Of a stretch of DNA of 64,000 nt, positions 32,480 through 47,134 are shown piece by piece. The notes beneath the pieces were generated by a model. It ran no database searches. It was given only the letters and a program-made list of their open reading frames with translations, and was not told the origin of the DNA. The DNA is from Mantis religiosa (lineage: Eukaryota; Arthropoda; Insecta; Mantodea; Mantidae). The position numbers and the translations under genes are program-made. Location of the stretch: the NCBI GenBank assembly GCA_030765055.1, contig CM060951.1:45276219-45340218 (forward strand). Direction: 5' to 3'. The first letter of the stretch is position 1; each line of letters begins with the position of its first letter.

Positions 32480-34270
32480 AGCATAATTCAAAATGAAAAG
32501 TCGCTTATTACTTCAGCATCTTCCAAGGTTACTGCACAAATATTTTCAAGAATATCATCCATTCTTTATATGAAACATTTTTCTATAATTTTGACTTTTT
32601 TAAATGGCTCTAGTGATTTTGATTAAAATACTATACGCTTTAGATATTTTCATGAAAAATGCAATGTCTATCTCGAAGTTTTGGGAATGTTCTCAGAGGC
32701 ACTCCGGGCTACTTTTGCACAACTAGTAAACAGTATGAGATAGATAAATGCTTATTTCTTAAAAATGTGCCGCTCGATAAAATACAAATTTTGTAAACAT
32801 AAACATGAGTCAAACTTTTCGAATATATTCAATTTTATTTCTATTTTTATTAGATGTTTCTATTTTATAGTTATTTATAATTTGAAGTAGTACTTTCTTT
32901 TATTTGTTGGTCATCCAAAGAGAACAGAATTTCAAATTCAATCAATAACAGTCAGCCTATTTAAGATTCGACTATAGCTTAAAGCTTAATGTTTTCCGAT
33001 AGTTAATTATTGTTAAAGCAAATGTAGCATTTTTATATTTTAACAAATAATTTCTTTTTTGGGTTTTCCCATGTATATGTATTTAAATACTCCTTTTCAC
33101 TCCAAGTTCTGGGGCTGCTGTTACATGAAAAAACCGTATCATGTTAGTTTTATAATATTTGATTCTTTAGTTTTCCAGGCTTTTAGTTTCCATTATAATT
33201 GATCTTTAATCATATTTTGGTTTTCGTTGTTTACATTACTTGTATATGATTGCTCCAAGAATGGTACTAATTTAGTACATGAAAATTATGGATTTGTTCT
33301 TCTGTAACTTAAGTAATTGTCTGTTTAAAATCACTTCTAATTGGTAAAACAAGTTGTATTGGATAGTTCGTCACTCAAGTACTCATTCACTGATATTTCA
33401 AATGTTCTGTTCTTGCATGCTTTATGAATTTAATGTTTGGGTCTCCATACCAACAACGTAGCTAATATACCAATCAGAATCTTTTCAACAAATATGTTTT
33501 AAATTCACCTTTTACTTCAATGCAACTTTTAGCGAGTACTTTCACTATACAGGAGTTGCTGTTACTCTTCGCTCACACTTTCAGTATCATTTAATCGTTT
33601 CGTCCTTATTTTGCAGATTCCATTCTTCCCCATAGTCACATTTCAAATCTTGTGACTACCATTTCTCACTTTATCGCAGTTTTCTGATTTTTTGACATGT
33701 ACATAAATATGTTATGTTGTTTATTCTCTTCTAGTTTCAATTAAAACCTTTCTTTGGAATTGCCAAGCCTTGTTTCGATTTCTTCCAAAAAATGGTCTTG
33801 TCAATGCGAAAGATCCCAAATACATGAAGTTGTCCAGTTCCTTCACCATCTCATATTAAATTTGCTGAAAAAGTATTTTAATTTGTATTTATCCCACATA
33901 TCTCACTATTATCATTTATTTCTGTTAGAACGATTCTTCAGCACTTAAAGGAATTATGTACATCAACCGGTTACACTTCAATGCTTACATTCGTCCCTAT
34001 CATTCAATTCCTTCAAACTCTATTTCAAGTAACCTCGATTGAAAGAAATCTTCGTTAGTATAGTTGCAACTGCCAAGGAAAACAAGCGAAGGATGCAAAA
34101 TTTTGATGAGCAACTATGCAGAAATGAATTGTGATTTATGTGAATTTTGGCTTTCTGCGCATGCCTTATTTTTTAAATGCAGCATTATTTATTCTTAAGG
34201 TTATCAATTTCTTTCCTTCCTTCTCAATATCTATGGAATTTTACCATGTAATGACTGTAAATAATCATTT
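32480..34270. other. AT-rich spacer, nothing recognised
   Basis: No coding similarity was seen. The frame at 33754-33948 has no recognisable features. Confidence 0.4.
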
Positions 34271-34304
34271 CTTCCACACTAGTCGTGTGTAGGCTAAAGA
34301 TTGA

Positions 34305-34920
34305 ATGAGTAGAGTCAGACTGAAAAATTCAATGCCATAGCCGTGAATTGAACCACGGATCTCCCGCTCTTCATGCGGTTGCCCAAAACTACTGAGCTAC
34401 TATAGCCAACATGCCGATATAACATTAAATTCTCCAACTGACTAGTATGTTTCCCGGTAGACCTCTAGGGTTTCTGATATGCTATGAGATACGCACCTTT
34501 TTGTGGCGACTTACTATGCTGTAAGTACTTAAGTTCCAGGCTTCATAGTTAAGCACTAGGTTTTTATTTTAGGTAAATTGATGGAAATAATCATTTCTTC
34601 CACACTATCCGTGGGTAGGCTAAGATTTGGATGAGTAGAATCCGACTGAAAAATTCAAATAAAGACATAGTGGTTTAACTATGGAGCCTGGGACAGTATT
34701 TACAGCATAGAAAGTCGCCACAAAAGGTGCGTATCTCATAGCATATGAGAACCCCTAGTGGTGTATCGGGAAACATACGAGTCAGTTTATTGTCATGTCG
34801 GCACGTTGGCCATAGTAACTCAGTGGTTTAGAGCAATTGCACGGAGAGCGAGAGATCCGTGGTTCAAATCCTGGCTATGACATTGGATTTTTCAGTCTGA
34901 CTCTACTCATCCATTACTAA
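34305..34920. repeat. Inverted pair of tRNA-like repeat D
   Basis: Left arm about 34305-34560, right arm about 34660-34918. Shared features in inverse orientation are GAGTAGAGTCAGACTGAAAAA at the outer edges, the tRNA-like part with B box GGTTCAAATCC, and an inner 'gtggcgacttactatgctgt'. The spacer is about 100 bp. Copies of the same unit occur at 37803-38515 and, as a short palindrome, at 21885-22004. Confidence 0.85.
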
Positions 34921-35278
34921 GTAATAATTTTATCAGGAAACTGGGGATCATATTTCGTGCCTATCAAAAGTTATGCAGTCATTTTATCTCCAATATGACG
35001 TCTGTGCCTAGGCCCAGCAAAGAAGCCATGAGGGAGTATAATCAAATTATCTCAGTGCATACACCAATGTTATACTTCCCTTACGTCAATAGCTTTTATT
35101 TGAAGCAAGCATAATGTTGGTAAGCTCGACAAACTGTATTTCGCAGATATACATTATTAATTCATGGTTATTTCATCAGAAATTTCTCTTTTTTCCCATC
35201 ACTGTGGCCAGATTGTTCATTCCGATGAACAGCGCCTGTTGCACTTCATCCAAGCAATAAAGCACATGCTTTGACAGA

Positions 35279-35488
35279 ATGGTAGCTCAGTCGGAGGCAG
35301 TGGAATGCAAAGGGTGGAGCCTAGAGAATCTGCTGTGTCTTCAACAGCTCACTCAGTCTGATAAGCAGAATGCTGCATGTGGAGTTTTGGTCTACGGTGA
35401 TAATGTCATGTTCATGATACGTGGGGGTGAGGACATCGTTTACCCTTCAGAGGTCAATGACTTCATATCAGCAGGACTGCCTATTTGA
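35279..35488 (+). pseudogene. Possible acyl-CoA-synthetase-like exon or retrocopy fragment
   Basis: A 69-codon open frame with protein-like composition. Its segment MFMIRGGEDIVYPSEVNDF resembles the core of ANL-superfamily acyl-CoA synthetases (the MIIRGGENIYP-type motif followed by an E-x-x-x-F helix, as in ACSF2-like proteins). The resemblance covers only about 25 residues. The N-terminal 40 residues (GWSLENLLCLQQLTQSDKQ) do not show the family's upstream pattern. A 'ttgacag' just before the ATG could be a splice acceptor. It could be a decayed exon, a retrocopy or chance. No transposon features are present. Confidence 0.25.
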
Positions 35489-35739
35489 AGTTTTAATACT
35501 GGGATAACTTACCGAAAAGGGATTGAGGGATTCACTTGTCAAATTTAAGGGAATGTAAGGATTACTGCATCAGTCTGATACATACATTTTATATAATTTC
35601 TAAATGTATTTTCTCTGGAACATGATACATAAATAATAATACATTCTTATTGGGTCTCACTCCACAACAAATCGACTGAAGGCATGAACTCTCCTTCGCC
35701 AGGTGCAAAGGGATATGTTACATTTTAAATCGAGCTCTA

Positions 35740-36140
35740 CTCCAAACGTCCGAAGACGCCGGTCTCTGACTCCCGGGAGACGATGGAGGACTCCGGGGTA
35801 GGACAATATCTAGGGTCTATAAAGCCCATCCCCATCGACAGCAACATCAAAACGGGTGGAAGTGGATACGACACTTACGTCGTGAACCCCGTTGGGAAGA
35901 CTACCGAATAACCTTGGTGGGGCCGCCTGGCGATCTACCACGCCTTCTACTACCTATGCAGGCAAGTACCCTGGACTTCTTAGGGAACCCTCTACCCCTT
36001 CCGAGTGGCCGAAGCCTGGCCGGAAGTACCCGATTTCCCGCGGGTGTCGGGAACACACTGTCCCCTCGAGTCCAACTCAATCCGGGCGACTCCCGTACGG
36101 GAGGGGCTCGACTGTTCTCCCAGAGGTTCCTCTAGTAGCG
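35740..36140. other. GC-rich island of unknown nature
   Basis: About 400 bp much richer in G and C than the surroundings, with a TATA-like 'ggtctataaagccc' near 35815. Overlapping plus frames are open for 70-110 codons but show no known domain, as expected for GC-rich DNA. It may be the 5' end of an unrecognised repeat or a promoter region. Confidence 0.4.
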
Positions 36141-36159
36141 TCAGAGATACCACGAGTGC

Positions 36160-37720
36160 TTATGTCTTTAGTAATATCTATACCTCACGTTCGAGCATAC
36201 TTCTTTCTTGCTTCCCTCTCTCAAACTGTCCAGTAGCGCTGCAGCTGTATTATAATTCTGAATGAATTCTTTAATTACTGTTTTGTCTTCGCAAAATAAG
36301 GTTCTGAGATAGAGGCAGTTAAACACAGTCCCAATTAAGTATAATTTCAAATTATTTAAATGTTGTTAATATGATTCTTTCTTATTTGTATAGAAAATTA
36401 GAGGATTAAATACACAATCTTTCTACCGACACCTATATGCAGCTGCCATGAAGAAGTACGTGTATTGCAGATTAAAGAGACTAATCTTCATCAGCTTCCA
36501 CTGCACTATAAAGAATAATAAGTCCCTGAAGGTTTTATGTGAGTGCATTAAAATTGATATTAGAGATTAACAATAGTAAATGCATTTTTAAAATACCACT
36601 ATCCCTTCCTCCCAGGAGCTCTGTTCGGAGCACAAAGAGCCACATTGGCCAATGTGCGAGGCTCTGGCCCGATTTCGATGGCCTTTCCGCGGTATGTTTC
36701 TTTCAGCAAGCTTATTTTTCTATGTACTTCAACTAACCAAAATAAGCATTTGCAGATATACTTTCATAACAAATTTTGTACATACTCTGTAGATGGAGAA
36801 AATCAGATCGATAGCTGCTGTTTAAAAAGCATCTCACAGTGCTTTCAAAAGTTCATATTCTTTTAATATATTGCGAAAAATAAGTTGCATTTATTTGAAT
36901 TTCTTTTCTCTTGTACACACTCTTCTAACCAACGCTTCTTCCATTATTTTTTTGATGTTGTTGAGACGAAAATTTGTAGACAGTCTTGACGCAAATTTTC
37001 TTGTTGCAAGGGAATAAGGGAATACTATAGGCTTAAAAACAGTAAAATCTTTTAAAACCAGGTTGCTGATAAATGTACATGAAAACTAATGGATTCCTTT
37101 TTGCAAAAATATAAGCTCCTGAAAATTCAAACAAATAACAATAAATAATTTGTAAACGGTTAGCTTAAAAATAAAAAAATAACATATATGAAATAAAGTG
37201 TAGTATTTAATTAGGTCAAAGTTTTTATATATTGGCATCCTGACTGGCCCTTACGGGTTTTCAGTTATGCAAACGTTCATATTGAAGAGAATTTCAGAGA
37301 GCATTCCAAGAACATTCAAGGTATATATAAGATTTGTTTTAAATATGTGATACTAAATCAAAATCACTAAGTTAATTTTTGATAAAATCAAAATGTTCAA
37401 TATTTTTCCACGTAAAACAAACTTTGTGATGGAAGATTTTCTTTATAATGTGCAAGTCATTTGTTTGAAACAATAAGTTGGGTATTCAACGGACTCCTCC
37501 TTTTTGAGTTATGGTGTTTAACATAACAAAACACAAAATTTGGTACACAAAATTTGTAATTTGGTTTTGTAAAGATAGCAGGGTTTCATGAATTATTTCA
37601 AACAAGTGATTTGAAATCTTTTTTAGTAATTTTCCCAATTGTTTTAGTTCTAACTATGTTTATTATTTATTCATGTTCAATAAGATTAGAGATAAAAACT
37701 AATCTGCATAAGATCGGTTT
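36160..37720. other. AT-rich spacer, nothing recognised
   Basis: Short frames only, with no repeats of the families defined here. Confidence 0.4.
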
Positions 37721-37730
37721 AAACTCAGTT

Positions 37731-37755
37731 TTTTTTTTTTTTTTTTTTTTTTTTT
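37731..37755. repeat. T tract
   Basis: A run of about 25 T just before the tRNA-like repeat D array. It may be the reverse complement of an A tail. Confidence 0.9.
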
Positions 37756-37802
37756 GTCCTCGGGTCTCAAAACCTGGAAATCAAATTCCAGAGTGAAATA
37801 GC

Positions 37803-38515
37803 TAGTCAACATCAAAAATTCAATGCCATGACCGGTATTTAAACCACGGATCTCCTGGTTTCGTTCCAGTCACTCTTAACCTTTGAGCTATCGTGGCCAA
37901 CGTGCCGTCCTGACATTAAATTCTCTATCTGACTCATATATTTCCCCGGTAGACCACTAGGGGCTCTCGCATCCGAGATACACCGTTTGTGGCGACTTAC
38001 TATCGTAAGTACTTAAGTCCCAGGCTTCATCATTAACTCTTATTATTTTAGTTAGTTGATGGAAATTAATCATTTCTCCACACTAGCCGTATATAGACTA
38101 AGGTTTTTAATAGATAGAGTCAACCTGAAAAATTCAATGCCATGGCCGGGATTTGAACCACGGATCTCCTGGTTTCCGTCTAGTCGCTCTTAACCTTTGA
38201 GGTACCATGGCCAACGTGCCTTCCTGACATTAAATTCTCCATCTGACTCGTATATTTCCCCTGTAGACCACTAGGGGCTCTCGCATTCGAGATACACCGT
38301 TTGTGGCGACTTCCTGTCGTAAGTACTTAAGTCCCAGGCTCCATCATTAACTCTTATTATTTTAGTTAATTGATGGAAATTAATCATTCAACCACGAATC
38401 TCCTGGTTCAAATCCCGGCCATGGCATTAAATTTTTCATGTTGACTCTATCTAATAAAAACCTTAGTCTATATACAGCTAGTGTGGAGAAATGATTAATT
38501 TTCATCAATTAACTA
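37803..38515. repeat. Repeat D: two direct units and one inverted partial unit
   Basis: Units at about 37803 and 38113 repeat with a 314-bp period (shared 'tcctggttt', 'gtagaccactaggggctctc', 'gtcgtaagtacttaagtccc' blocks). From about 38389 the sequence turns into an inverted partial unit ('tggttcaaatcccggccatg'). Minus-strand B box reads GGTTCAAATCCCGG. Confidence 0.85.
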
Positions 38516-39580
38516 AAACGTACACTTCTGTTTATTGATTTGAAACAAAAATTTGCACATGTTTTGAAATCATTTCTACCATTGCAGGAAAAATAATTAA
38601 AGAGTCTGAAAATATTTGAAACATAAATGAAATAAAGGACCGAATAAATGAGACTTGTAAAACTCTGTTACAGAAGGGAGAAATTGAAGACAACTGCTCT
38701 AACAGTAAAGGCACACATTTTTGAGTCAGAAAAGAACGATCTCGAAGCACGAACACACGTTGATAGCATATGGAACGGTAGTCTAAATAGCATTGCATTC
38801 CCAGTGAGTAGGCATGTTACGTCACTGGATTATCGTGCTTGCATCGTGCTCCATCTCATCTCCTCTCTTTTAGCGTCCTTTTGTTTCTTCTTTCCTTTGC
38901 TCTTCATCTCATTCGCAAGTTGCTTGTGTCGCATTCAGCGAGGCTCGACGAGGCGACCGTGAAATTAATGACAGCAGGACATCCCCTTTCAGCAGCAAGT
39001 GCTGTACCACTTCTTACAGCTCGGTCCTTCACAGAGAAGGTCTAGTTTCTTATCCTAATGCCCGGGGAGCACGTCTTTATTGCAAGCGAATGGAAGGAAG
39101 CTGTCTTGCCCAGAACAACCTTGCATGCCGTCAACTATGTCTTCTAAATGGAATGTCTGCGCATGTCACTCAGTACTAAGGAAATGGCTTCTTCAACAGG
39201 ATGATAAATGCCTAAAATTAAACGTAATTGAACTCCATTTCCATTCGCAGCAACTGATATCACACCAAAGAGAGAATGAAGGAATAACAAACGGATAAAT
39301 AAGAACGAAAACAAAACATCTCAAAGTTCTTCCCTGCATTTGTTCAACAGTTGAATCTTCAGTCTACGATTTTCGCAGTATATGACATCCACTGAAACAG
39401 CTTTTTCCCATCTTTGATATTTAGTTTAGGTTACTGAAGGTTTTCGTCGTTTTCAGACAAATATTCACTCTCATACCCACATTTCCAGACTCTAAGAAAG
39501 TAAGACAATAACTTTCGATAAAAAAGTACTCAATACTGGGTGGGCAAGAACTCTGCTTGCTTACAGCTTACACCCTAACT
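38516..39580. other. Spacer, nothing recognised
   Basis: Frames at 38648-39298 have no recognisable family features. Confidence 0.4.
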
Positions 39581-39585
39581 TAGAG

Positions 39586-39900
39586 TGTTGCGACTTTGTA
39601 GATTCTTAGAATTAAAAGTCCAATTTCCAGAAATTAAAATCGTTCTTTATTTCCGTAGAAATACACTGATCAATTCTCACGTAACAACATGACTTCACAT
39701 ATCACAATCTACCAAGGTCGATAACAATAACAAACAGCTCACACAACTGATTACAACACTCTTGTTACAATACTCTCTGCTGTTCTCTGCTTACCTCTCC
39801 CACGACTGTTTTACAATTCAACTCTTGGCGAGTCGTCGCCTTCTTAAATACCTCATTGATAAATTCGAGACTCTTCCAGGAGAATAAAGAAACCGAATAT
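39586..39900 (-). repeat. LTR-like sequence E (minus), left arm of inverted pair E-F
   Basis: On the minus strand, 'atcaatgaggtatttaagaa' (TATA-like) leads to 'tatcgaccttggtagattgt', GGAAATAAAGAACG (poly(A) signal) and the end 'tctacaaagtcgcaaca'. It is very similar to copy F in inverse orientation. Confidence 0.7.
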
Positions 39901-39904
39901 TCTA

Positions 39905-41140
39905 TCACATTCCAGAAGCGTAACTTAATCTATGCCGGCAAGTCAGTTAGCACAGCTATCTTTATTTGCCGGCTCTTTGTGTACACTAGCCGCGCTATCT
40001 TTAACTGCTTATGCAAGCTCTTTATTACCGTGATTGTTATCTATTTGCGCCAAAATTTTTATGGCGTTTCCACGACAGTATTAACTTTTAGTTCAATAAG
40101 CGTCTTTCTATTATACAGTGATCTCAAAGTTTTCCCCAAGTGCATGAGACAATTCAAATGCTTATCATTCCAAGACCAAAAGACAACAATATTTCTATGA
40201 TTAGCGTATATACAATCATTATTTTGTAGCTGTGGAAAACAAAATTACATATCTTTAAACCATGGTTAAGATACTGTATTATGATTTACTTTTAGTTTAA
40301 AATATCAATAACAGTTCTGGCGTGTATAAAATTATTCCAACGTGAACTACATTTATTATTTACACATTTCATTTAGTGCTTTCTTATATTAAATCGTACA
40401 TACTTCACTTCAGTAATAATATAATAAAGCAGTACAAATCTACAATAAATTTTTCTTTGAAATTTTCTCATTTACCTATGCCTTATTTCAGCCAGATTTG
40501 TTTGTAAGCCATGACTAAGGTTACACTGTTTACAGTGAATCCAGTACTATTAAAGGATAACTGCTTTAATGAAAGAGTTTCTTTGAGAGATGTTGCAAGA
40601 AATACACGTTCTTTTCGGTACACCTAATTGAAAGCACGTATAAGCTTAAAATAAGTGACTTACTGATGCTAGAGAGCTTCAAAGGGTTTAAGGAACATAA
40701 AGGAATTGTTCCTCTTATCTTCTCTTTCTTCACTTTAGATATACCTAACATACTGCTCCATCGTACAGAAAATCTTCCACCTTCTTCACATACTATTTTA
40801 TGTCAATGACTCCGAAAGGTATATCTCTTCACTTTAAAATTTCTAGAACTAAATTGATGGAGAACATTCTTATTTGTAATATTCACAACGAACAAAGGAT
40901 ATTGTTGTTAAAAAGTTTTGGAGCTTCAAAGTTGTTTAAATTTTCGTAGCCTTTTAAAGATGGTTAAAATGGTGTAAATGGTTTTACGGTTGTATGTCTT
41001 TCCCTCCTTACTTCTGCAAAAATTAATCTTCAAAAATGTATTATTCTTTCTCTTTTCTGAAGCAAATAAGGTTACAATTTGCATTCATTCATTTCATTGA
41101 GAATATATTAGCTAAAGCAATGGTCCATTAATATTGAAAG
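39905..41140. other. Interior of inverted pair E-F, left part, nothing recognised
   Basis: No coding similarity was seen. AT-rich. Confidence 0.4.
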
Positions 41141-41145
41141 AGCGT

Positions 41146-41670
41146 AACCGAACGGGTTGGCTCAGGTGATTTCTATTTGGCCCGCATTCGGAAGGCTTGG
41201 GTTCGATCCCCGTGGCCGACCTACCTGATCCATGGGGTATTTCAAGAGGTTTCCCCGGGGGGCTAGGTGAATGCTACATTTATGTTAGTTTAGTTACGTA
41301 CCCGAATTTCCTGTGGTTCCATTTCACCTCCATTATCATCTCATGTCATCTCTCATCTGGCTGTTTCTTTCAGAGTTGAGGTGTTGGCGCGAGTCTCGGC
41401 GGTGCATGAATGGATGATATGCTGTGAGGAAAACGTTTTCCAATCCGGCGGGACGAACTTCAGTCTCCAAGGCGACCTAGTGGGCGATTTCAGCAGTGCG
41501 ACAGGTGGGATGCCGGGTTTGCAAGCCTGCCTGGAGTATCCTGCTCTGGGGAGGCAGCTTCCCGTCTCCGAACCGGTCTCGTGACTGTTTTGGAACCACG
41601 GGAGGTGGGATGATAATTGTCCTAAGCCCACCGCCGGGGAGTTTCTATCTGTAAATTTTTACCTTGTACT
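41146..41670 (+). repeat. SINE-B copy 2, longest
   Basis: tRNA-like head with an A-box-like TTGGCTCAGGTGA and B box GGGTTCGATCCCC. The body has 'tggctgtttctttcagagtt' and 'gaggtgttggcgcgagtct', shared with copies 1 and 3. It is GC-rich and sits between LTR-like copies E and F, as copy 1 sits between C and D. Confidence 0.8.
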
Positions 41671-41689
41671 TGTACTTTGACCTCTTTGA

Positions 41690-41916
41690 CCTCGAATTAT
41701 GAATGAGGTATTTAAGGAAGTGACGAGTTGTGTAACAAGAGTGTTGTTGTAACGAGAGCTGATCAGAACGTTGTTTGTTATTGTCATCGACCTTGGTGGA
41801 TTGTGGTGTGTATGTGACGTTACGTGAGTATTGATCAGTGTATTTTTACGGAAATAAAGAACATTTAAAATTTCTGCAAATTGGATTTTTAATTCTACGA
41901 TTCCACAAAAGTCACA
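41690..41916 (+). repeat. LTR-like sequence F (plus), right arm of inverted pair E-F
   Basis: It reads 'aatgaggtatttaaggaagt' (TATA-like), 'tcatcgaccttggtggattg', GGAAATAAAGAACATT (poly(A) signal) and ends 'ccacaaaagtcacaatat'. It matches E closely over about 220 bp in inverse orientation. Confidence 0.75.
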
Positions 41917-41919
41917 ATA

Positions 41920-42480
41920 TAGTTGAACACTAAAGTTTGTAATTTAAGTTTAGCGTCTTTGAAAGATACAGCCCAAATATAATCCGACTACCCTTGCAAG
42001 GAACATTAAAGAATTGTGATTAAAACACTATATATGTAATATATTTGCATGGAGAATGAAGTTTATACCTGGAACTTGCTGGAAATATCCTCAAAGATCC
42101 GGTTTATTATAACCAGTAAACAGTAAGAGATAGACAAAATCCTACTGCACTAAAATACACAATTTATGTCACATATATTTTTGTAGACCATTACGAAATA
42201 TTTTATACATATTTGTGCTTTTTTATTTGAATTGTCAAATTCTTATTTTTTCAAATAGGAATATTTTATTCATTTTTCTTTCTTTTTCTATCTCATGGCG
42301 AGGCAAAGAGAACACAATTTCAAGGGCATAGAAAAAATTTACTATTATATTTCCATATTCCCCTGCACCTAAAACAAACATTAGGGAAAATATTATGCTT
42401 ATCTTGATTAGCATGAAGTAAATAGAGGAATAAGCGCTTGTAAAAATAGTATGTGAAGGAATAAACAGTGAAATTTACGT
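41920..42480. other. AT-rich spacer
   Basis: Nothing recognised upstream of the truncated non-LTR element. Confidence 0.4.
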
Positions 42481-42482
42481 AA

Positions 42483-44677
<2,195 letters not shown>

Positions 44678-44689
44678 TATATATAAAGA

Positions 44690-45139
44690 GTTCATTACCA
44701 TATTCATTTTTCAGCATACGTGAAAAAATAGACTTCTAGTCGAATCATTTTATGACACCTTAATTTTCATGTTTCTTTCGCGATTTCCAAAGATGACTGT
44801 GCAAAATTACAGCTAAGTTCGCATGAAGATCGCATTTTTCTGTACATAATATTGGATTTCCATTGTGTGTGGCAGTGAATACAGGAATACAGTGAATAAG
44901 TGGTTAACGAAATCAGAGCACCACCTTGTTAGTAAACGACAAAGCTCATGACGTAATAGACGCGGTAACTGCAGCACTGATATAGTTAGAGTGCTTTTAT
45001 TTCTTTCTTTCGTGTTCTACAATCACCCCTCCCTTGCAGCCGCTATCTAGTGAAGTCCATGGTTGTGGAGGGCTTGCGAGGTCGAGTTTATTACATCCCA
45101 TTAAGTTATGTAATGTATGGGTGCGGTGTTCCTAGGATA

Positions 45140-45140
<1 letters not shown>
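44690..45140. other. Spacer, nothing recognised
   Basis: No features seen. Confidence 0.4.

Positions 45141-45212
<72 letters not shown>
45141..45212. repeat. (TG)n microsatellite
   Basis: An uninterrupted TG run of about 70 bp. Confidence 0.97.
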
Positions 45213-45215
<3 letters not shown>

Positions 45216-45489
45216 AGGAGGATCAGAGCGGAATCCTGGATGAGCGATTTATTGTCTAGGGTTTGTATGTGAGTACTCAGCGTGTGTATATGTGTGCGTT
45301 TCACTTCGCGCAGCTGTGGGAAATTATCCTCGAAACGGGGTAAAAATGAGGCATCTTTTTCCTTCTCTTGATAATCCTACTTCTATTTATTTAGATTAAG
45401 GGAACAATTGGTGTATATGCATAGTCAGAAAGGGTACTTAAACATCATCTTATTTGCGATAACATCGCGGTGATTACATACATATTAAG

Positions 45490-45605
45490 GGACGCCGTAG
45501 AGAAGAGGAGAGAAGTGGAGAAGAGAGGAGAGGAAAGAAGGGGAGACTGGAGGAGTAAAGGAGAGAAGAGCATAAGAGAGGAGAGGAGGGATGATGAGGG
45601 AAGGG
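45490..45605. repeat. GA-rich simple sequence
   Basis: Imperfect GAGAAGAGG repeats upstream of a SINE. A second purine-rich patch lies at about 45900-46190. Confidence 0.8.
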
Positions 45606-45615
45606 AAACATGTAG

Positions 45616-45860
45616 TAATTTACCTACGTCCTCCAACATTAAGTCATATCGGACGATGAATGAATGAAAGAAATGGGTGAAATGATGCTCAAATTAATCC
45701 GGGGTCTATGGAGCTTAGAGTTACACGACAGACATTCGTCTATCAGGATAAGGGAAAACCCCGGAAAAACCTTATCCAGGTAACTCACTCTAACCAATTT
45801 TCGAACTCGGAACTTCTTGAACGTGAGGCAGACACGCTACCATCTACGCTACCGAGGCAG
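45616..45860 (-). repeat. SINE-A copy 4
   Basis: Reverse orientation. Body 'tggagcttagagttacacga' and head 'catctacgctaccgaggcag'. Confidence 0.85.
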
Positions 45861-46199
45861 GTGGCTGGTGAAGGGAAGTGAAGAATCAAAACCGAACAGA
45901 TCAGAACCGAACAAAATTGATGAGGAAAACAGAGGATAGGGAATAAGAATCAAAGTGAAGGAAATAGAAAAAAAAACAGAGTAGAGGAACAGATTGTGGA
46001 GAGGAAATGGAGGAGAAAAGAACAGATAATATGAGAAGAAGAGAGGAAAAAACGATTATGAAAGAGAAGGGAACAATACAGAGGAGAGAATAAGGAATGG
46101 GAAGTGTAGGTAAGTTACGGAAAAAGGTAGGAGGTGGGGCAGGGAGTGTTGGGGAGAGAGGGAATTGGGAGTGGAAGGAGAGAAGGAAACATTCAAAGC

Positions 46200-46660
46200 C
46201 GCTCCATAATGCATGTTTCATAACAATGGGAATCTAGAATGACGTGTTGAGTCACATGGGTATGCCTTATCACAATTCCATACTAAGGTGCACTTCACTA
46301 ATGACAGGAATTATGGTGTCGATAAGCGTGGTGGCTAATCAAAATAAATGGTTTCACTAAATGAAATTCGTGTATGTTTCACGAAAATAACTCAAGCCGA
46401 AAAAGGTACCGTAACTTTATCCAATAGAATCAACCAAAAATTATTGGAAATGATCTAGGTGATTACAATTATCAGGCCCAGGTTAAAGTGACTAAGAGTA
46501 GGTACCATACTAAATTAGGTGACTAATTCTCCATTAGAGGTTCCTTGGCTGGTTAGAGGCTTTTTCGTTGTAATATCTTTAGTCTAAAAGCGAGATTGGA
46601 CATTCTAAAGATATACATTTAAAGCAGATCTGCCATACTGTCATTCTGCATCAACTTCTA
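46200..46660. other. Spacer, nothing recognised
   Basis: No features seen. Confidence 0.4.
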
Positions 46661-46668
46661 TATGCAAA

Positions 46669-46898
46669 GGCCACTTTTGGCTGAGTGGATAGATGGCTCG
46701 GTTCTCACCAAAGCGGCCCGGGTTCGATTCCAGGCGACCTTAATGTGAAATTTGTGGTGGAAAACACGGCGCTGGGGGTGGATTTTCTCCAGGATCTCCG
46801 GTTTCCCCCGCCATCTCATACCACTGGTGCTCCAACTTCATCTCATGATCATCAATGTCACCGCCTGTGGTGCCGCATGTAGTAAAAGCGGGCGATAA
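46669..46898 (+). repeat. SINE-C copy 1
   Basis: The tRNA-like head TGGCTGAGTGGATAGATGG (A box with extra loop) with B box CGGGTTCGATTCC resembles Ser/Leu-type tRNA. The body has 'gaaatttgtggtggaaaaca' and the end 'gtagtaaaagcgggcgataa'. It matches the copy at 57942-58183. SINE-A copy 5 begins immediately after it. Confidence 0.85.
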
Positions 46899-46899
46899 G

Positions 46900-47130
46900 C
46901 CCGCCTCAGTAGCGTAGATGGTTGCGTGTCTGTCTCACGATCAAGTGGTCCCGAGTTCGAATCTTGGTCAGAGTGAGCTACCTGGATAAAATTTTTCCGG
47001 GGTTTTCCCTTGTCCTTAAAGACGAATGTCGGGTAACTCTAAGCTCCATGGAACCTGGACACATTTGAGCATCATTTCACCCATCTCATTCACTGTCCGA
47101 TATGGCTTAACGTTGAAGGAAGAAAAATTA
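46900..47130 (+). repeat. SINE-A copy 5
   Basis: Full unit with A-box-like GTAGCGTAGATGG and B box GAGTTCGAATC. It abuts the 3' end of SINE-C copy 1. Confidence 0.87.
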
Positions 47131-47134
47131 AAAA

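Noticed and set aside
32212..32626. Cys/Val and His/Thr frames
   Set aside because: Translation of (TG)n.
35892..36265. Overlapping 114-, 73- and 86-codon frames
   Set aside because: GC-rich DNA has few stops; none shows a known domain or consistent coding signal.
41197..41631. Frames of 60-92 codons
   Set aside because: They lie in SINE-B copy 2.
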